Shown piece after piece: positions 18,804 to 27,529 of a DNA stretch of 64,000 nt; positions within the stretch are counted from its first letter, which is position 1; the number at the start of each line of letters is the position of its first letter. Both the position numbers and the translations under genes were made by a program. Below the pieces are notes generated by a model, which searched no databases, was not told the DNA's origin, and saw nothing but the letters and a program-made list of their open reading frames with translations. The DNA comes from Flavonifractor hominis (GTDB lineage: Bacteria; Bacillota; Clostridia; Oscillospirales; Oscillospiraceae), in contig NZ_JBBMFT010000012.1 in NCBI RefSeq assembly GCF_040095835.1, positions 1 through 64,000 of the forward strand. Direction: 5' to 3'.

Positions 18804-18841
18804 TGCGAACCGATACCATCACCCTGAAAGGTGGTGTAAGC

Positions 18842-19018
18842 ATGAAGCGAGACAAACACCTTGGCATCCGCATGGACAGCCAGCTGCACAAAAAGCTGGT
18901 CTACATCGCGGAATACGAGGGGCGCTCCCTGAACTGGCAAGTCATCCACCTCATTCAAGAATGCGTGCGCGACTTTGAGCGCAAGCACGGGCCCATCCCG
19001 GAGGAGGAGCTGTCATGA
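18842..19018 (+). CDS. Arc-like ribbon-helix-helix DNA-binding protein
   Basis: 58 residues. A strand (HLGIRMDSQL) is followed by two helices (HKKLVYIAEYEGRSLNWQVI, HLIQECVRDFERKHG), which matches the Arc/MetJ fold; GRSLN is the typical turn. Such proteins dimerise and insert a beta-ribbon into the DNA major groove. ATG 18842 has AAGGTGG upstream. Its stop overlaps the comF start (ATGA), so it is translationally coupled to comF. The inverted repeat upstream suggests autoregulation, by inference. Confidence 0.85.
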   Translation: MKRDKHLGIRMDSQLHKKLVYIAEYEGRSLNWQVIHLIQECVRDFERKHGPIPEEELS

Positions 19019-19674
19019 GCGGGGCGGCGGGCTGGCTGCTGGATCTGCTTTTCCCGCCCAAGTGCGTCTTTTGCGGGGCGGTGCTGGCCGCCGGCGAGCG
19101 GGATCTGTGCGCCCGCTGTCAGCGGGAGCTGCCCTGGCTGGAGGGGGCGGCCGCAGAACAGCAGGGGGAATTTTTCACGCTGTGCGTCTCGCCCCTGGCC
19201 TACCGGGACCAGGTGCGCGCGTCCATCCAGCGGTATAAATTCAAGGGGCGGCAGGGCTACCACAAGGCCTATGGCAGGCTGGTGGCCCAGTGTGTCCACG
19301 ACCATTTGGCCGGGCGGTACGATCTCATCAGCTGGGTGCCTCTGTCCCAGCGGCGAAAGAAGGAGCGGGGGTACGACCAGGCCTTTCTGCTGGCCGGCGC
19401 GGCGGCGCTGGAGCTGGGGGAGGTGGCGGTGGAGACCCTGCGCAAGCCCCGCAACACCGACGCCCAGTCCGGGCTGCAGGGAGAGGCCGAGCGCCGGGCC
19501 AACGTGCTGGGGGCCTACACTCCGGTGGACCCCGAGCTGGTGGAGGGCAAGCGGGTGCTGCTCATTGACGACGTGGTGACCACCGGCTCCACCCTGTCCG
19601 AATGTGCCCGTATCCTGCGCACGGCGGGCGCGAAAGAGGTATTTTGTGCCACTTTAGCCCGGGCAAGAGGGTAA
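19015..19674 (+). CDS. comF: ComF-family amidophosphoribosyltransferase-like protein
   Basis: 219 residues. An N-terminal zinc knuckle (FPPKCVFCG, then DLCARCQRELPW) is followed by a type I phosphoribosyltransferase domain with VLLIDDVVTTGSTLSEC as the PRPP loop and the ComF motif RRKKERGYDQA. ComF is needed for DNA uptake in Bacillus and Haemophilus, where it may link the transporter to nucleotide or primosome factors. No other competence gene is nearby. Coupling to the Arc-like regulator by a 4 bp overlap is unusual and may bring comF under its control. Confidence 0.92.
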   Translation: MSGAAGWLLDLLFPPKCVFCGAVLAAGERDLCARCQRELPWLEGAAAEQQGEFFTLCVSPLAYRDQVRASIQRYKFKGRQGYHKAYGRLVAQCVHDHLAGRYDLISWVPLSQRRKKERGYDQAFLLAGAAALELGEVAVETLRKPRNTDAQSGLQGEAERRANVLGAYTPVDPELVEGKRVLLIDDVVTTGSTLSECARILRTAGAKEVFCATLARARG

Positions 19675-19702
19675 AATACGTCCGTTTTTGTAGAAAATGG
19701 TG

Positions 19703-19731
19703 TTGAAATGCAAGTTACGCTTCTGTATAAT
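19703..19731 (+). promoter_or_regulatory. Sigma-A promoter of mreB
   Basis: TTGAAA, 17 bp, TATAAT. The predicted start of transcription near 19738 argues against ATG 19746 and for ATG 19800. Confidence 0.75.
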
Positions 19732-19799
19732 ATAGAGGATTATCAATGAAACTGATGGATAAAATAAAACAAAAGCTTTCAAGACTTCGAGGTGCGGGT

Positions 19800-20822
19800 A
19801 TGTTCAGTAAGGATATCGGAATCGACCTGGGTACGGCTTCTATCCTGGTCTATGTAAAGGGTAAGGGCGTGGTCCTGCGGGAGCCTTCCGTGGTGGCCAT
19901 CGATAAGAATACGGGCAAGCTGCTGAAGGTGGGCACCGAGGCCCAGCAGATGCTGGGGCGCACCCCCGGCAACATCGTCGCCATCCGTCCGCTGCGGGAG
20001 GGCGTCATCTCCGACTACGACATGACCGAGCGGATGCTCAAGGAGTTCATCCGCAAGGTGACCTCGTTCCGGCTGTTCAAGCCCCGCATCGTCATCTGCG
20101 TTCCCTCGGGCATCACCGAGGTGGAGGAGCGCGCGGTGATCGACGCGGGCATCCAGGCGGGCGCACGCAAGGTCTACCTCATTGAGGAGCCTGTGGCCGC
20201 CGCCATCGGCGCGGGCATCGACATCGCCAAGCCCGACGGCCACATGATCGTGGACATCGGCGGCGGCACCACCGACATCGCCGTCATCTCCCTGTCCGGC
20301 ATCGTGGAGTCTACCTCCATCAAGATCGCCGGCGACCAGTTTGACGAGGCCATTGTCAAATACATCCGCCGCAAGCACAACGTGCTCATCGGCGAGCGTA
20401 CTGCTGAGGAGCTGAAGATGCAGATCGGCTGCGTCTTCCCCCGTCCTGAGGAGCAGACGGTGGAGATCAAGGGGCGCTGCCTGATGACCGGCCTGCCCCG
20501 TGTGTTCTCCGTGTCCTCCAGCGAGATGATCGAGGCCTTTGAAGAGGTCTCCACCCGCATTCTGGAGGCCATCCACGGCGTGCTGGAGCGTACGCCCCCC
20601 GAGCTGGTGGCCGATATCTCTACCAACGGTATCTGCATGACCGGCGGCGGCAGCCTGGTCTGGGGCTTTGACAAGCTCATCGAATCCCACACCGGCATCG
20701 AGACCCACGTGGCCGACGATGCCATCTCCTGTGTGGCCTACGGCACCGGCAAGAGCCTGGAGGACGTGGACACCATGCAGGACGGCACCATCAATCTCTC
20801 CCGCCGCAAGCAGATGAACTGA
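19800..20822 (+). CDS. mreB: Rod-shape-determining actin homologue MreB/Mbl
   Basis: 340 residues from ATG 19800, matching MreB length. Actin-fold phosphate loops are KDIGIDLGTASILVY and VDIGGGTTDIAV; other family segments are VVLREPSVVAI, VCVPSGITEVEERAV and CMTGGGSLVWGFDKLI. MreB filaments guide lateral wall synthesis. An in-frame ATG 18 codons upstream (19746) would add a basic stretch without family match and would leave only about 8 nt of leader; GAGGTG precedes 19800. mreC and mreD do not follow, so this is a solitary paralogue of the MreB/Mbl/MreBH group; which one is undecided. Confidence 0.93.
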   Translation: MFSKDIGIDLGTASILVYVKGKGVVLREPSVVAIDKNTGKLLKVGTEAQQMLGRTPGNIVAIRPLREGVISDYDMTERMLKEFIRKVTSFRLFKPRIVICVPSGITEVEERAVIDAGIQAGARKVYLIEEPVAAAIGAGIDIAKPDGHMIVDIGGGTTDIAVISLSGIVESTSIKIAGDQFDEAIVKYIRRKHNVLIGERTAEELKMQIGCVFPRPEEQTVEIKGRCLMTGLPRVFSVSSSEMIEAFEEVSTRILEAIHGVLERTPPELVADISTNGICMTGGGSLVWGFDKLIESHTGIETHVADDAISCVAYGTGKSLEDVDTMQDGTINLSRRKQMN

Positions 20823-20830
20823 TCCGACAT

Positions 20831-20868
20831 AAAAAGAGGTCCGGGCGCAGGCCCGGACCTCTTTTTTA
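20831..20868. terminator. Bidirectional intrinsic terminator between mreB and murC
   Basis: 16 bp stem counting the flanking A/T tracts, GCAG loop, U-tracts in both directions. Confidence 0.9.
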
Positions 20869-20872
20869 CCTC

Positions 20873-22246
20873 TTATTCGCTTTTGACCAGGGCCTCGCCG
20901 GCGGTGTAGATGTCGCCGGCACCCACGGTGAGGATCAGATCCCCCGGCCGGGCCAGCTCCCGCAGGCGGGCGGTGACCTCGGGCAGGGTGGCGTAGTATT
21001 CGCTGCCGGGGATCCGGTCGGCCAGGTCCTTGGAGGAGATGCCGATGTCGTTGGTCTCCCGGGCGGCGAAGATCTCGGCCAGAAGGGTGATGTCCGGCTC
21101 CTTCAGCACCTGCACGAAGTCGTCGAACAGGGCCTTGGTGCGGGAGTAGGTGTGGGGCTGGAAGGCGCAGATGACCCGCTCATACCCCAGCTTCTTCACC
21201 GCGTCCATCAGGGCCTGCAGCTCCCCGGGGTGGTGGGCGTAGTCGTCGTAGACCTGGGCCCCGTGGTAGCTGCCCTTGTGCTCAAACCGGCGGCCTGCAC
21301 CCCGGAAGCCGGCCAGGCCCGTGCGCACCGCCTCGGGCGGAATCGCCAGGGCGATGGAGGCCGCCGCCGCAGCCAGGGCGTTTTTCACGTTGTGGATACC
21401 GGGCACGTTGAGCTCCACGTGGGTGAACAACTCCCCGCGCAGGAGCACGTCGAAGCTGGCCAGGCCGTTGTGCCAGGTCAGATTGGCGGCATGGACGTCC
21501 CCCTGCTCCAGACCGAAGGTGAGCATAGGACGGCTCTCCCCGGCCAGGGTGTGCATGGTGTTGGCGTCGTCGGCGTTGGCCACGACGAGGCCGTTTTCTG
21601 GCACCCGGTCGGCGAAGGCACGGAAGGAGTGCTCCACATCCTCCAGATCCTTGAAGAAGTCCAGGTGGTCGGCCTCGATGTTCAGAATGACCGCCACGGT
21701 GGGATAGAAGGAGAGGAAGGAGTTGCAGTACTCGCAGCTCTCCAGAATGATGGTGTCTCCGTGGCCCACCCGGTAGCCCGAGCCCAGCAGGGGCAGCGTG
21801 CCGCCGATCATGACGGTGGGGTCCGCTCCGGCGGCCATGGCGATGTGGGTGCACATGGAGGTGGTGGTGGTTTTGCCGTGGGTGCCGGCGATGCACAGGG
21901 CGTTTTTGTACCCCCGCATGATGGAGCCCCAGGCCTGGGCCCGCTCAAAGACGGGGATGCCCTGAGCCCGGGCGGCGGCGATCTCGGGGTTATCGTCGTG
22001 GGCGGCGGCGGTGCGGATGATGAGCTCGGTGCCCTGGATGTTCTCCGCCCGGTGGCCGATGGCCACGGGGATGCCCAGGGAGCGCAGATGCTCCACCGTG
22101 GCGCTCTCATGCATGTCAGAGCCGGTGATGACCATGCCGGCTTTATGAAGGACCTCGGCCAGCGGGGACATGGATACGCCCCCGATGCCCACCAGATGGG
22201 CCCGGCGGCCGGGGGCGATGAAGGTATGAATATCGGCGTTTGCCAT
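20873..22246 (-). CDS. murC: UDP-N-acetylmuramate--L-alanine ligase
   Basis: 457 residues. Mur ligase layout: an N-terminal Rossmann domain (HLVGIGGVSMSPLAEVL, GSDMHESATV), an ATP-binding domain with GTHGKTTTTSM near residue 120, and a C-terminal domain with YDDYAHHPGELQAL. It adds L-Ala to UDP-MurNAc in the cytosol. I place the start at ATG 22246 (MANADIHTF) with GGGTG upstream; an ATG four codons earlier is possible. It lies alone, opposite the cca gene, about 17 kb from the dcw cluster. Confidence 0.96.
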   Translation of the reverse strand: MANADIHTFIAPGRRAHLVGIGGVSMSPLAEVLHKAGMVITGSDMHESATVEHLRSLGIPVAIGHRAENIQGTELIIRTAAAHDDNPEIAAARAQGIPVFERAQAWGSIMRGYKNALCIAGTHGKTTTTSMCTHIAMAAGADPTVMIGGTLPLLGSGYRVGHGDTIILESCEYCNSFLSFYPTVAVILNIEADHLDFFKDLEDVEHSFRAFADRVPENGLVVANADDANTMHTLAGESRPMLTFGLEQGDVHAANLTWHNGLASFDVLLRGELFTHVELNVPGIHNVKNALAAAAASIALAIPPEAVRTGLAGFRGAGRRFEHKGSYHGAQVYDDYAHHPGELQALMDAVKKLGYERVICAFQPHTYSRTKALFDDFVQVLKEPDITLLAEIFAARETNDIGISSKDLADRIPGSEYYATLPEVTARLRELARPGDLILTVGAGDIYTAGEALVKSE

Positions 22247-22263
22247 GGGTTTACACACCCTTT

Positions 22264-22292
22264 TCTATAGATTATAATCGTTTTACGGTCAA
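22264..22292 (-). promoter_or_regulatory. Sigma-A promoter of murC
   Basis: Minus strand TTGACC, 17 bp, TATAGA, 18 bp before the start codon. Confidence 0.6.
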
Positions 22293-22352
22293 TCTATTAT
22301 AAACCATTATAGGCAAATAGCAAGCAGAAGATACCAAAGGCGGTGGAGAAAA

Positions 22353-23462
22353 ATGGGCGCATGGACCCTTCCGGACGGGGTGTCCGGCTGTCTGAATACC
22401 CTGTGGGCGGCGGGGCACGAGGCCTACCCGGTGGGAGGCTGTGTGCGGGATCTGCTGCTGGGGCGGACGCCGGGGGACTTTGATGTGTGCACCTCCGCCC
22501 GGCCGGAGCAGACCCTGGCCCTGTTTGCGCAGGCCCGGCCCACCGGCCTGCGCCACGGGACGGTCACCGTGCTCACCGGGGACGGAGCCATAGAGGTGAC
22601 CACCTTCCGCCGGGAAGGGGGGTACGCCGACGGGCGGCACCCGGACGCGGTGAGTTTTGAGGCGGGGCTGGAGGAGGACCTGGCCCGGCGGGACTTTACC
22701 GTCAACGCCATGGCCCTGGCCCCCGACGGGGGTGTGATCGACCGCTTCGGCGGCCGGGCCGACCTGGCGGCGGGGATCATCCGCTGCGTGGGGGAGCCGG
22801 AGCGGCGCTTTACCGAGGACGCGCTGCGGATGTTCCGGGCGGTGCGCTTTGCCGCCCAGCTGGGTTTTGCCCTTGCGCCGGAGACCCGGGCGGCCCTGGA
22901 GCGGTGCGCCGGACGGGCGGCGCTGTTGTCGGGGGAGCGCATCCGCGCCGAGCTGGAAAAGATCCTGCTCTCACCCCGGCCGGAGGCGGCGGGGGAGCTG
23001 ATACGCCTGGGCCTTCTGGCCCACCTGTGGCCGGTGCGGGACTGCCCGGCGCTGACGGAGCTGCGGGAGACGCCCAGTGCCCCGGTGCCCCGGTGGCGGG
23101 CCTTCTGCGCCGCCACCGGCTTTCCCATCCAGGTCCTGCCGGTGGAGCGGGCGCTGCGCCGGGCGGTGCTCCACCCGGAGGAGGAGGCCCTGCGTACGCT
23201 GGCCCTCACCGGGGGCGAGCTGGCGGCGCTGGGTCTGCGGGGCGGGGAGATCGGCGCGGCCCAGCGGCGGTTGGCCGCCCATATCCTGGCCCACCCGGAG
23301 GACAACCGGAGGGAGCGTCTGCTGGAGCTGTTGGGCCCGATTTCACATGGACAGGCAAGATTGCCCCACTCGTCTCATAAGCATGGAGGACGAGGAGGGG
23401 AACGCCATGGATCGGAACCGGAAACGGGAAACACTGCTGGAAAAGACGGCGGAGGTCTTTGA
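22353..23462 (+). CDS. cca: CCA-adding tRNA nucleotidyltransferase (class II)
   Basis: 369 residues. The catalytic head has VGGCVRDLLLGRTPGDFDVCTSA with the DxD pair, then RRDFTVNAMALA and the nucleotide-selecting ERRFTEDALRMFRAVRFAAQLGF. It builds or repairs the 3' CCA of tRNAs. The C-terminal body is short and has no HD phosphohydrolase domain. The last 18 codons run into the yqfC gene in another frame (56 bp overlap), and residues after about 335 look non-conserved (HSSHKHGGRGGERHG). A frameshift that has extended the end is possible, but the catalytic part is intact. Confidence 0.93.
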   Translation: MGAWTLPDGVSGCLNTLWAAGHEAYPVGGCVRDLLLGRTPGDFDVCTSARPEQTLALFAQARPTGLRHGTVTVLTGDGAIEVTTFRREGGYADGRHPDAVSFEAGLEEDLARRDFTVNAMALAPDGGVIDRFGGRADLAAGIIRCVGEPERRFTEDALRMFRAVRFAAQLGFALAPETRAALERCAGRAALLSGERIRAELEKILLSPRPEAAGELIRLGLLAHLWPVRDCPALTELRETPSAPVPRWRAFCAATGFPIQVLPVERALRRAVLHPEEEALRTLALTGGELAALGLRGGEIGAAQRRLAAHILAHPEDNRRERLLELLGPISHGQARLPHSSHKHGGRGGERHGSEPETGNTAGKDGGGL

Positions 23463-23688
23463 TCTGCCGGGAGACCTGGTGGCGGGCCTGCCTCACATCG
23501 AACTGACCGGGGACCGGGAACTGCGGATGGAAAACCATAAGGGGATCCTGGCCTACGGAAGTGAGGAGATCCACATCTCGGGCGGACAGCTGGTGGTGAA
23601 GGTGCGGGGCAGCGGTCTGGAGCTGCGCTCCATGAACGCCAGCCAACTGCTCATCACCGGCCGGATCGCGGGCGTGGAGCTGGAATAG
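23407..23688 (+). CDS. yqfC: Sporulation protein YqfC
   Basis: 93 residues (RETLLEKTAEVFDLPGDLVAGLPHIELTG, NHKGILAYGSEEIHI, GSGLELRSMNASQLLITGRI), matching the YqfC/YabP-like fold. In Bacillus yqfC is in the sigma-E regulon and needed for efficient spore formation. ATG 23407 has GGAGGGG upstream and lies inside the cca reading frame, so its translation may be coupled to cca. yqfD follows 13 bp later, the conserved pair order in endospore formers. Confidence 0.9.
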   Translation: MDRNRKRETLLEKTAEVFDLPGDLVAGLPHIELTGDRELRMENHKGILAYGSEEIHISGGQLVVKVRGSGLELRSMNASQLLITGRIAGVELE

Positions 23689-23701
23689 GGGGGCGGGCGG
23701 A

Positions 23702-24916
23702 ATGCTGAAGCGTGTCATCAACTGCCTGCGGGGGAGCGTCCGGCTGGAGGTATCCGGGGCGTTTCCCGAGCGCTTTCTCAACCTCTGCGCCCAGAACGGG
23801 GTGCTCTTCTGGAATGTGGAGTGGCTGGAATCCACCCGCCTGCGCCTCACCCTCACCCGGCAGAGCAGCCGCCGGGTGGAGCCGCTGGCCCAGCGGGTAC
23901 AGTGTACCGTCACCCCGGCGGGACGCAGCGGTATACCGTTTTTCCTGGCCCGGTTCCGGCGGCGGTACGCGCTGCTGGTGGGGCTGGCCCTGTCGCTGGC
24001 GGCGGTGTGTGTGTGCTCCCAGTTCATCCTCACCGTGGAGGTGGAGGGCAACGTCAATGTCTCCACGGCGACCATTCTCTCCGAGCTGCGGCGGCAGGGC
24101 CTGCGGCCGGGGGCCTACGGGCCGGGACTCAATGAGTCGGCCATCCGCCATGAGGCCCTCATCCACCTGCCCGAGCTGGCGTGGATGTCGGTCAATCTCC
24201 ACGGCACCCGGGCCGAGGTGATGGTGCGGGAGGCGGTACAGGCGCCCGAGCTGGTGGATGAGGAACAGCTGGGAGATATCGTGGCCCGCTCCTCGGGGAT
24301 CATCACCCGCATGGAGGTGCTGGAGGGAGAGGCCCGCTTCCGCACGGGGGACACCGTGGTGGAGGGGGAGGTGCTCATCTCCGGCCAGGTCCAGCTGGAC
24401 GCACCCCAGTACAGCGAGCTGGAAAATCTGGGATACCTGCAGGTGCGGGCCTCCGGCCAGGTGTGGGCCCGGACCTGGCGCACCCTGACGGCAGTCATCC
24501 CACTCCAGGCCCAGGTCAAGACCTACACCGGCGAGCAGACCAGCCGCTGGTCCCTCACCGTGCTGGGGCAGCGGATCGAAATTTTCGGAAAGAGTGGAAT
24601 TCCATTCCCCGGATATGATAAAATAAATGATACGTGGACGCTGACCCTGCCGGGGGAGCGGGAGATGCCCCTTGCTCTCAACCGGGAGACGTACCGCGCC
24701 TATACCACCACCGCCGTGTCCGTGGACCAGGCGGCGGCCCGGCAGCTGCTGGAGCAGCGGCTGCTGGACGCGCTGGAGCAGGAACTGGACGGCGGCGAGG
24801 TGGTGAACACGCAATACTCCTCCACCCAGCGGGACGGCCTGCTGGAGGTGACGCTCCAGGCGGAGTGCCGGGAGGAGATCGGGCGGTTCCGGCCAGCCCA
24901 ATCACAGGAAAAATGA
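23702..24916 (+). CDS. yqfD: Sporulation protein YqfD
   Basis: 404 residues. An N-terminal soluble segment, one membrane helix near residue 90-110 (YALLVGLALSLAAVCVCSQFILTVEVEGN) and a long extracytoplasmic part with POTRA-like and beta-rich segments (LRPGAYGPGLNESAI, WMSVNLHGTRAEVMVRE). YqfD is made in the mother cell under sigma-E and is needed for engulfment-stage sporulation in Bacillus; its mechanism is not known. It overlaps nothing and is followed 9 bp later by phoH, as in many Clostridia. Confidence 0.93.
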   Translation: MLKRVINCLRGSVRLEVSGAFPERFLNLCAQNGVLFWNVEWLESTRLRLTLTRQSSRRVEPLAQRVQCTVTPAGRSGIPFFLARFRRRYALLVGLALSLAAVCVCSQFILTVEVEGNVNVSTATILSELRRQGLRPGAYGPGLNESAIRHEALIHLPELAWMSVNLHGTRAEVMVREAVQAPELVDEEQLGDIVARSSGIITRMEVLEGEARFRTGDTVVEGEVLISGQVQLDAPQYSELENLGYLQVRASGQVWARTWRTLTAVIPLQAQVKTYTGEQTSRWSLTVLGQRIEIFGKSGIPFPGYDKINDTWTLTLPGEREMPLALNRETYRAYTTTAVSVDQAAARQLLEQRLLDALEQELDGGEVVNTQYSSTQRDGLLEVTLQAECREEIGRFRPAQSQEK

Positions 24917-24925
24917 GGCGTACAA

Positions 24926-25891
24926 ATGACGGAACAGACCATCAACATTGAGCGGATCGAAGACGCCATCGACCTCTTCGGGTCCTTTGACGAAAATATC
25001 AAGCTCATCGAGCGGGAGCTGGGGGTTTCGGTGGTGAACCGGGACTCCGAGCTCAAGATCAGCGGCGAGGCCGAGCAGGTCCTCTACGCCGTAAAGGCGG
25101 TGGAGGGACTGCTGGCCCTGGCCGGGCGGAAGGAGACCATCACCGAGCAGAACGTCCGCTACATCATCAATCTGGTGAAGGCGGGCAATGAGGAGCACAT
25201 CAACGACATCGCCCGGGACGTTTTGTGCGTCACAGCCAAGGGCAAGCCGATCAAGCCCAAGACCCTGGGGCAGAAGCGGTATGTGGACGCCATCCGCAAG
25301 AACACCATCACCCTGGGCATCGGCCCGGCGGGCACCGGCAAGACCTATCTGGCCGTGGCGGCCGCCGTGGCCGCCTTCCGGGACAAGCAGGTCAACCGCA
25401 TCATCCTCACCCGCCCGGCGGTGGAGGCCGGGGAGCGGCTGGGCTTTCTGCCCGGGGATCTGCAGAGCAAGGTAGACCCCTACCTGCGGCCCCTCTACGA
25501 CGCCCTCTTCGACATGCTGGGGGCGGAGACCTACAACAAGTATCTGGAGCGGGGCGCCATCGAGGTGGCACCCCTGGCCTATATGCGCGGGCGCACCCTG
25601 GACGACAGCTTTATCATCCTGGACGAGGCCCAGAACACCTCCCGGGAGCAGATGAAGATGTTCCTGACCCGCCTGGGCTTCGGCTCCAAGATCGTCATCA
25701 CCGGCGACATCACCCAGATCGACCTGCCCCGGGACACGGTCTCCGGCCTGAAGGAGGCCATGCGCGTGCTGGACGGGGTGGAGGACATCGCCATCTGCAA
25801 GCTGAACGAGACCGACGTGGTGCGCCACGTCATCGTCCAGCGGATCATCAAGGCCTACGAGGCCGATGAGAACCGGAGGGCCAAAAAATGA
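24926..25891 (+). CDS. phoH: PhoH-family ATPase
   Basis: 321 residues. A KH-like N-terminal region precedes a P-loop domain with GPAGTGKTYLAVA near residue 130 and FIILDEAQNTSREQMKMFLTRLG as Walker B. PhoH-like ATPases are probably RNA-linked helicases or regulators; fusion and neighbourhood with the RNase YbeY supports a role in rRNA maturation. The stop overlaps the ybeY start by 4 bp (ATGA), so the two are translationally coupled. Confidence 0.96.
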   Translation: MTEQTINIERIEDAIDLFGSFDENIKLIERELGVSVVNRDSELKISGEAEQVLYAVKAVEGLLALAGRKETITEQNVRYIINLVKAGNEEHINDIARDVLCVTAKGKPIKPKTLGQKRYVDAIRKNTITLGIGPAGTGKTYLAVAAAVAAFRDKQVNRIILTRPAVEAGERLGFLPGDLQSKVDPYLRPLYDALFDMLGAETYNKYLERGAIEVAPLAYMRGRTLDDSFIILDEAQNTSREQMKMFLTRLGFGSKIVITGDITQIDLPRDTVSGLKEAMRVLDGVEDIAICKLNETDVVRHVIVQRIIKAYEADENRRAKK

Positions 25892-26373
25892 ACCATGAAA
25901 TTCTCGTTGAGACCGAGGTGGACGGGGCGGAGGAATACGCCGACCTGCTGCGCTGGGTGATCCCCGCCGCCCTGGATGCCCAGGGGGTGGACGTGCCCTG
26001 CGAGGTGGACGTGCTGTTCACCGACGACACGGGCATCCACGCCATCAATCTGGAGCAGCGGCAGGTGGACCGGCCCACCGACGTGCTCAGCTTCCCCATG
26101 TTCGACCTGCAGCCGGGGGAAAACCCCACCGAGGAGGACGCCGACCCAGGCACCGGTCTGGTGCCCCTGGGGGACATGGTGATCTCCCTGGAGCGGGCGA
26201 AGGCCCAGGGGGAGGAGTTCGGCCACGGCACCCGCCGGGAGGTGGCCTATCTGGCCGTCCACTCGGTGCTCCACCTGCTGGGCTACGACCACATGGACGA
26301 GGGACCCATGAAGCGGCAGATGAGAGAGCGGGAGGAGGCCATCCTGTCCGCGCTTGGCATCGGCCGGGATTAA
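25888..26373 (+). CDS. ybeY: Endoribonuclease YbeY
   Basis: 161 residues. The metal site H-x3-H-x5-H appears as VHSVLHLLGYDHM near residue 130, and RPTDVLSFPMF is the other family signature. YbeY takes part in 16S rRNA 3' end maturation and ribosome quality control. It sits between phoH and era; the diacylglycerol kinase and cytidine deaminase genes that often come between ybeY and era in Firmicutes are missing here. Confidence 0.96.
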   Translation: MNHEILVETEVDGAEEYADLLRWVIPAALDAQGVDVPCEVDVLFTDDTGIHAINLEQRQVDRPTDVLSFPMFDLQPGENPTEEDADPGTGLVPLGDMVISLERAKAQGEEFGHGTRREVAYLAVHSVLHLLGYDHMDEGPMKRQMREREEAILSALGIGRD

Positions 26374-26407
26374 AACATAAAACGCTCAAGAAAGTTGAGG
26401 ATCACCT

Positions 26408-27301
26408 ATGGAAATTAAAAAATCCGGTATGATAAGCATTGTGGGCCGGCCCAACGTGGGCAAGTCCACCCTGACCAACGCTCTGGTGGGGGAGAAGATC
26501 GCCATCGTCTCCAACAAGCCCCAGACCACCCGCAACCGCATCTGCGCGGTAGTCAACCGCAACGACTGCCAGTATGTCTTTCTGGACACCCCGGGCCTGC
26601 ACCGGGCCCGCACCAAGCTGGGGGACTACATGGTGAACGTGGTCAAGCAGAGCGTGGCCGACGTGGACGCCATTCTGCTGCTGGTGGAGCCCATCCCCCA
26701 CATCGGCGGCCCTGAGGCCGAGCTGATCGGGCGCATCAAGCAGCTGGGTGTGCCCTCGGTGCTGGTCATCAACAAGATCGACACCGTGGAGAAGGAGCAG
26801 CTGCTCGCCGTCATGCAGGCCTACGGACAGGCCCACGACTTCAATGCCATCCTGCCCATCTCCGCCAAGAACGGCGAGGGGGTGGACGAGCTGCTGGACC
26901 TGCTGGCGGAGTTTTTGCCGGAAGGCCCCCAGCTCTTCCCCGAGGACATGATCACCGACCAGCCCGAGCGGCAGGTGTGCGCCGAGATTATCCGGGAGAA
27001 GCTGCTTTTGTGCCTGGACAAGGAGATCCCCCACGGCACCGCCGTGGAGGTCACCCGCTTCTCCGAGCGGGACAACGAGATCATCGACCTGGACGCCACC
27101 ATTTACTGTGAGAAGGCCAGCCACAAGGGCATCATCATCGGCAAGGGGGGCGCCATGCTGAAAAAGGTCTCCACCCTGGCCCGCACCGATATCGAGGCCT
27201 TCATGGGCACCAAGGTATTTTTGCAGACCTGGGTGAAGGTGAAGGAGAACTGGAGAGACAATATCAATCTCATCCACAATTTCGGCTATAAGGACGAATG
27301 A
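26408..27301 (+). CDS. era: GTPase Era
   Basis: 297 residues. G1 GRPNVGKSTLTNAL, the switch region NKPQTTRNRI, G3 DTPGLH, G4 NKID and G5 ISAKNG lie in the N-terminal GTPase domain. The C-terminal KH domain contains GIIIGKGGAMLK. Era binds the 3' end of 16S rRNA and chaperones small-subunit assembly, in line with its place after ybeY. Start ATG 26408 follows GAGGATCACCT. Confidence 0.98.
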   Translation: MEIKKSGMISIVGRPNVGKSTLTNALVGEKIAIVSNKPQTTRNRICAVVNRNDCQYVFLDTPGLHRARTKLGDYMVNVVKQSVADVDAILLLVEPIPHIGGPEAELIGRIKQLGVPSVLVINKIDTVEKEQLLAVMQAYGQAHDFNAILPISAKNGEGVDELLDLLAEFLPEGPQLFPEDMITDQPERQVCAEIIREKLLLCLDKEIPHGTAVEVTRFSERDNEIIDLDATIYCEKASHKGIIIGKGGAMLKKVSTLARTDIEAFMGTKVFLQTWVKVKENWRDNINLIHNFGYKDE

Positions 27302-27366
27302 GCACATTTTACCGCTGATAAATGACGCCGATCCGGCCAAGCTAAGTCGGGAAGGAGTGGCTGGAC

Positions 27367-27498
27367 GTGGAACGGACGGAACTTCTTTGGCGGCTTTTTG
27401 TGCGCACCGGCCTGCCGGAGGTGTACAGCCTGTACCGGCGGCTCGCCCCGGAAGAGCGGGAGAAAAAAGCGGCGGACGGACGCCCGGCGGGCGGTTGA
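27367..27498 (+). CDS. yqzL: YqzL-like small protein
   Basis: 43 residues from GTG 27367, with AAGGAG 10 nt upstream. The N-terminal part, MERTELLWRLFVRTG then LPEVYSLYRRL, resembles Bacillus YqzL (a WKVF-TG-ID-YLLFKEL pattern as I recall it) and it holds the same place, between era and recO. Function is unknown. It is shorter than most gene-finder cut-offs and easily missed. The last ten residues are low-complexity (DGRPAGG). Confidence 0.7.
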   Translation: MERTELLWRLFVRTGLPEVYSLYRRLAPEEREKKAADGRPAGG

Positions 27499-27529
27499 CC
27501 GCCCGCCTACATATTTGGGAGGAGAGAGC

